Positions 63,811-64,000 of a stretch of DNA of 64,000 bases are shown here, piece after piece. Source of the stretch: Paenibacillus stellifer (lineage in GTDB: Bacteria > Bacillota > Bacilli > Paenibacillales > Paenibacillaceae); the NCBI RefSeq assembly GCF_000758685.1, contig NZ_CP009286.1, positions 1,642,501 to 1,706,500 on the forward strand. The letters are read 5' to 3'. Both the position numbers and the translations under genes were made by a program. The number at the start of each line of letters is the position of its first letter. Within the stretch, counting starts at the first letter, position 1. The notes under the pieces are model-generated. The model saw only the letters and a program-made list of their open reading frames with translations. It was not told where the DNA came from and did not search any database.

Positions 63811-63839
63811 ATGATCACTAATGACATTAGAACCGAGAT
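63811..63839. other. attR: right recombination site of the sigK intervening element
   Basis: Inner arm 63811-63832 (ending GACATTAGAA) is the inverted complement of 15894-15915 with two mismatches; spacer CCGAGA 63833-63838; shared core CGAGAT 63834-63839. The sigK 3' half continues to the right. Confidence 0.85.
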
Positions 63840-64000
63840 CCTCATGCATCTTCGTTCGCTTAAGAAGACCCGCAAGGATGTGTCGCTCCACGATCCGATC
63901 GGGACGGATAAAGAAGGCAACGAGATTACGCTGATTGATATCCTTGGCTCGGATACGGACGATGTCATCAAGGAAGTGGATCTCAAGATCGAGAAGAGCA
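63835..64000 (+). CDS. sigK: RNA polymerase sigma-K factor, C-terminal half (partial, continues beyond window)
   Basis: From the Glu codon at 63835 the frame reads [20 protein letters not shown], then [20 protein letters not shown], the sigma-K sequence that follows the skin insertion point. It contains the end of region 2 and the start of region 3; region 4 lies beyond the window. The frame is open upstream to an ATG at 63811 inside the element arm, but that is not a natural start. Codon phase matches the 5' half, so excision at CGAGAT gives a continuous gene. Confidence 0.95.

Larger units (their letters stand above)
15889..63838 (+). mobile_element. skin (sigK intervening) element, ~47.9 kb, carrying a defence island
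   Basis: DNA separating the two halves of sigK. Evidence: both halves are co-oriented and join in frame at the Glu codon (15890/63835); the ends share CGAGAT; the inner arms form a 22-bp imperfect inverted repeat; and a SpoIVCA-type serine recombinase is encoded 3.5 kb from the right end. Equivalent points are 47,945 bases apart. Unlike the prophage-derived B. subtilis element, I see no capsid, tail, terminase or lysis genes. Contents are toxin-antitoxin pairs, restriction systems, nuclease-helicases, recombinases and two insertion sequences. Composition is visibly richer in A/T than the left flank, especially at 16-22 kb and 53-58 kb, which suggests assembly from several acquisitions. Confidence 0.92.

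Noticed and set aside
15889..63838. The element as an ordinary integrated prophage
   Set aside because: No terminase, portal, capsid, tail, lysis or phage repressor genes are visible, and the ends are the two halves of sigK rather than a tRNA or generic att site.
15554..64000. Two independent small sigma-factor genes
   Set aside because: The first lacks regions 3-4 and the second lacks a real start; they join in phase at the known sigma-K split point.

Overview
The window looks like a Gram-positive, endospore-forming bacterium of the Paenibacillus type. Evidence: strong Shine-Dalgarno sites and sigma-A promoters, a YesN-like AraC response regulator beside a secreted beta-helix protein, and above all a sporulation sigma-K gene. 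Roughly the first 15.9 kb is GC-rich core chromosome. The rest, apart from the last ~160 bases, is visibly more AT-rich and accessory.

The organising fact is that sigK is split. Its first 112 codons, including the pro-sequence, lie at 15554-15889 and run into a stop just past the junction. The matching next codons (E-I-L-M-H-L-R...) lie at 63835-64000 in the same orientation and phase. The ~47.9 kb between is therefore a 'skin' (sigK intervening) element. It carries its own SpoIVCA-type large serine recombinase (58878-60383). The two ends share the core CGAGAT, and the inner arms form a 22-bp inverted repeat with 20 matches. Excision would rebuild sigK exactly and leave a nearly palindromic site on the excised circle.

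Layout: 1-4.9 kb, response regulator, secreted beta-helix protein and lipoprotein. 5.1-6.9 kb, MarR regulator and MFS exporter with a clear operator/promoter. 7.2-12.8 kb, an orphan pair of nitrogenase component-1-like proteins, an unrecognised protein and a PLP aminotransferase. 12.9-15.2 kb, RmuC and a suppressor-of-fused domain protein. 15.55-15.9 kb, sigK 5' half. Then the skin element: DarT-DarG toxin-antitoxin (16.5-18.1 kb); a trio of tyrosine recombinases on the minus strand (18.2-21.8 kb); small ORFs and nested hairpins; a broken HIRAN gene; a WYL regulator followed by an AddB-like/AddA-like nuclease-helicase pair (22.8-30.1 kb); a type I restriction-modification locus whose hsdS is split by an IS5-family element (30.1-37.0 kb); a zinc-hook AAA ATPase resembling RloC/PrrC (37.1-39.3 kb); a long run of tandem zinc-ribbon SF2 helicases, a DUF1643 protein, McrB, McrC, an HD hydrolase, a NucS-like nuclease with RAMA domain and a YhaM relic split by an IS3-family element (39.5-52.7 kb); a Vsr/DUF559 nuclease-like protein; a three-gene membrane/AAA+ module that I cannot assign to a named system (54.5-58.4 kb); the recombinase; a TOTE-type primase-helicase; and a zeta-toxin module next to the right end.

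No phage structural, replication or lysis genes are visible, so this skin element is not a recognisable prophage but a defence island. Inference: insertion inside sigK, a gene needed only in the terminally differentiating mother cell, gives the island a stable site, and toxin-antitoxin pairs near both ends would penalise its loss during growth. Several members are visibly decayed (hsdS, yhaM-like, HIRAN, a helicase fragment), so gene turnover is under way. Not every defence system here is necessarily active.
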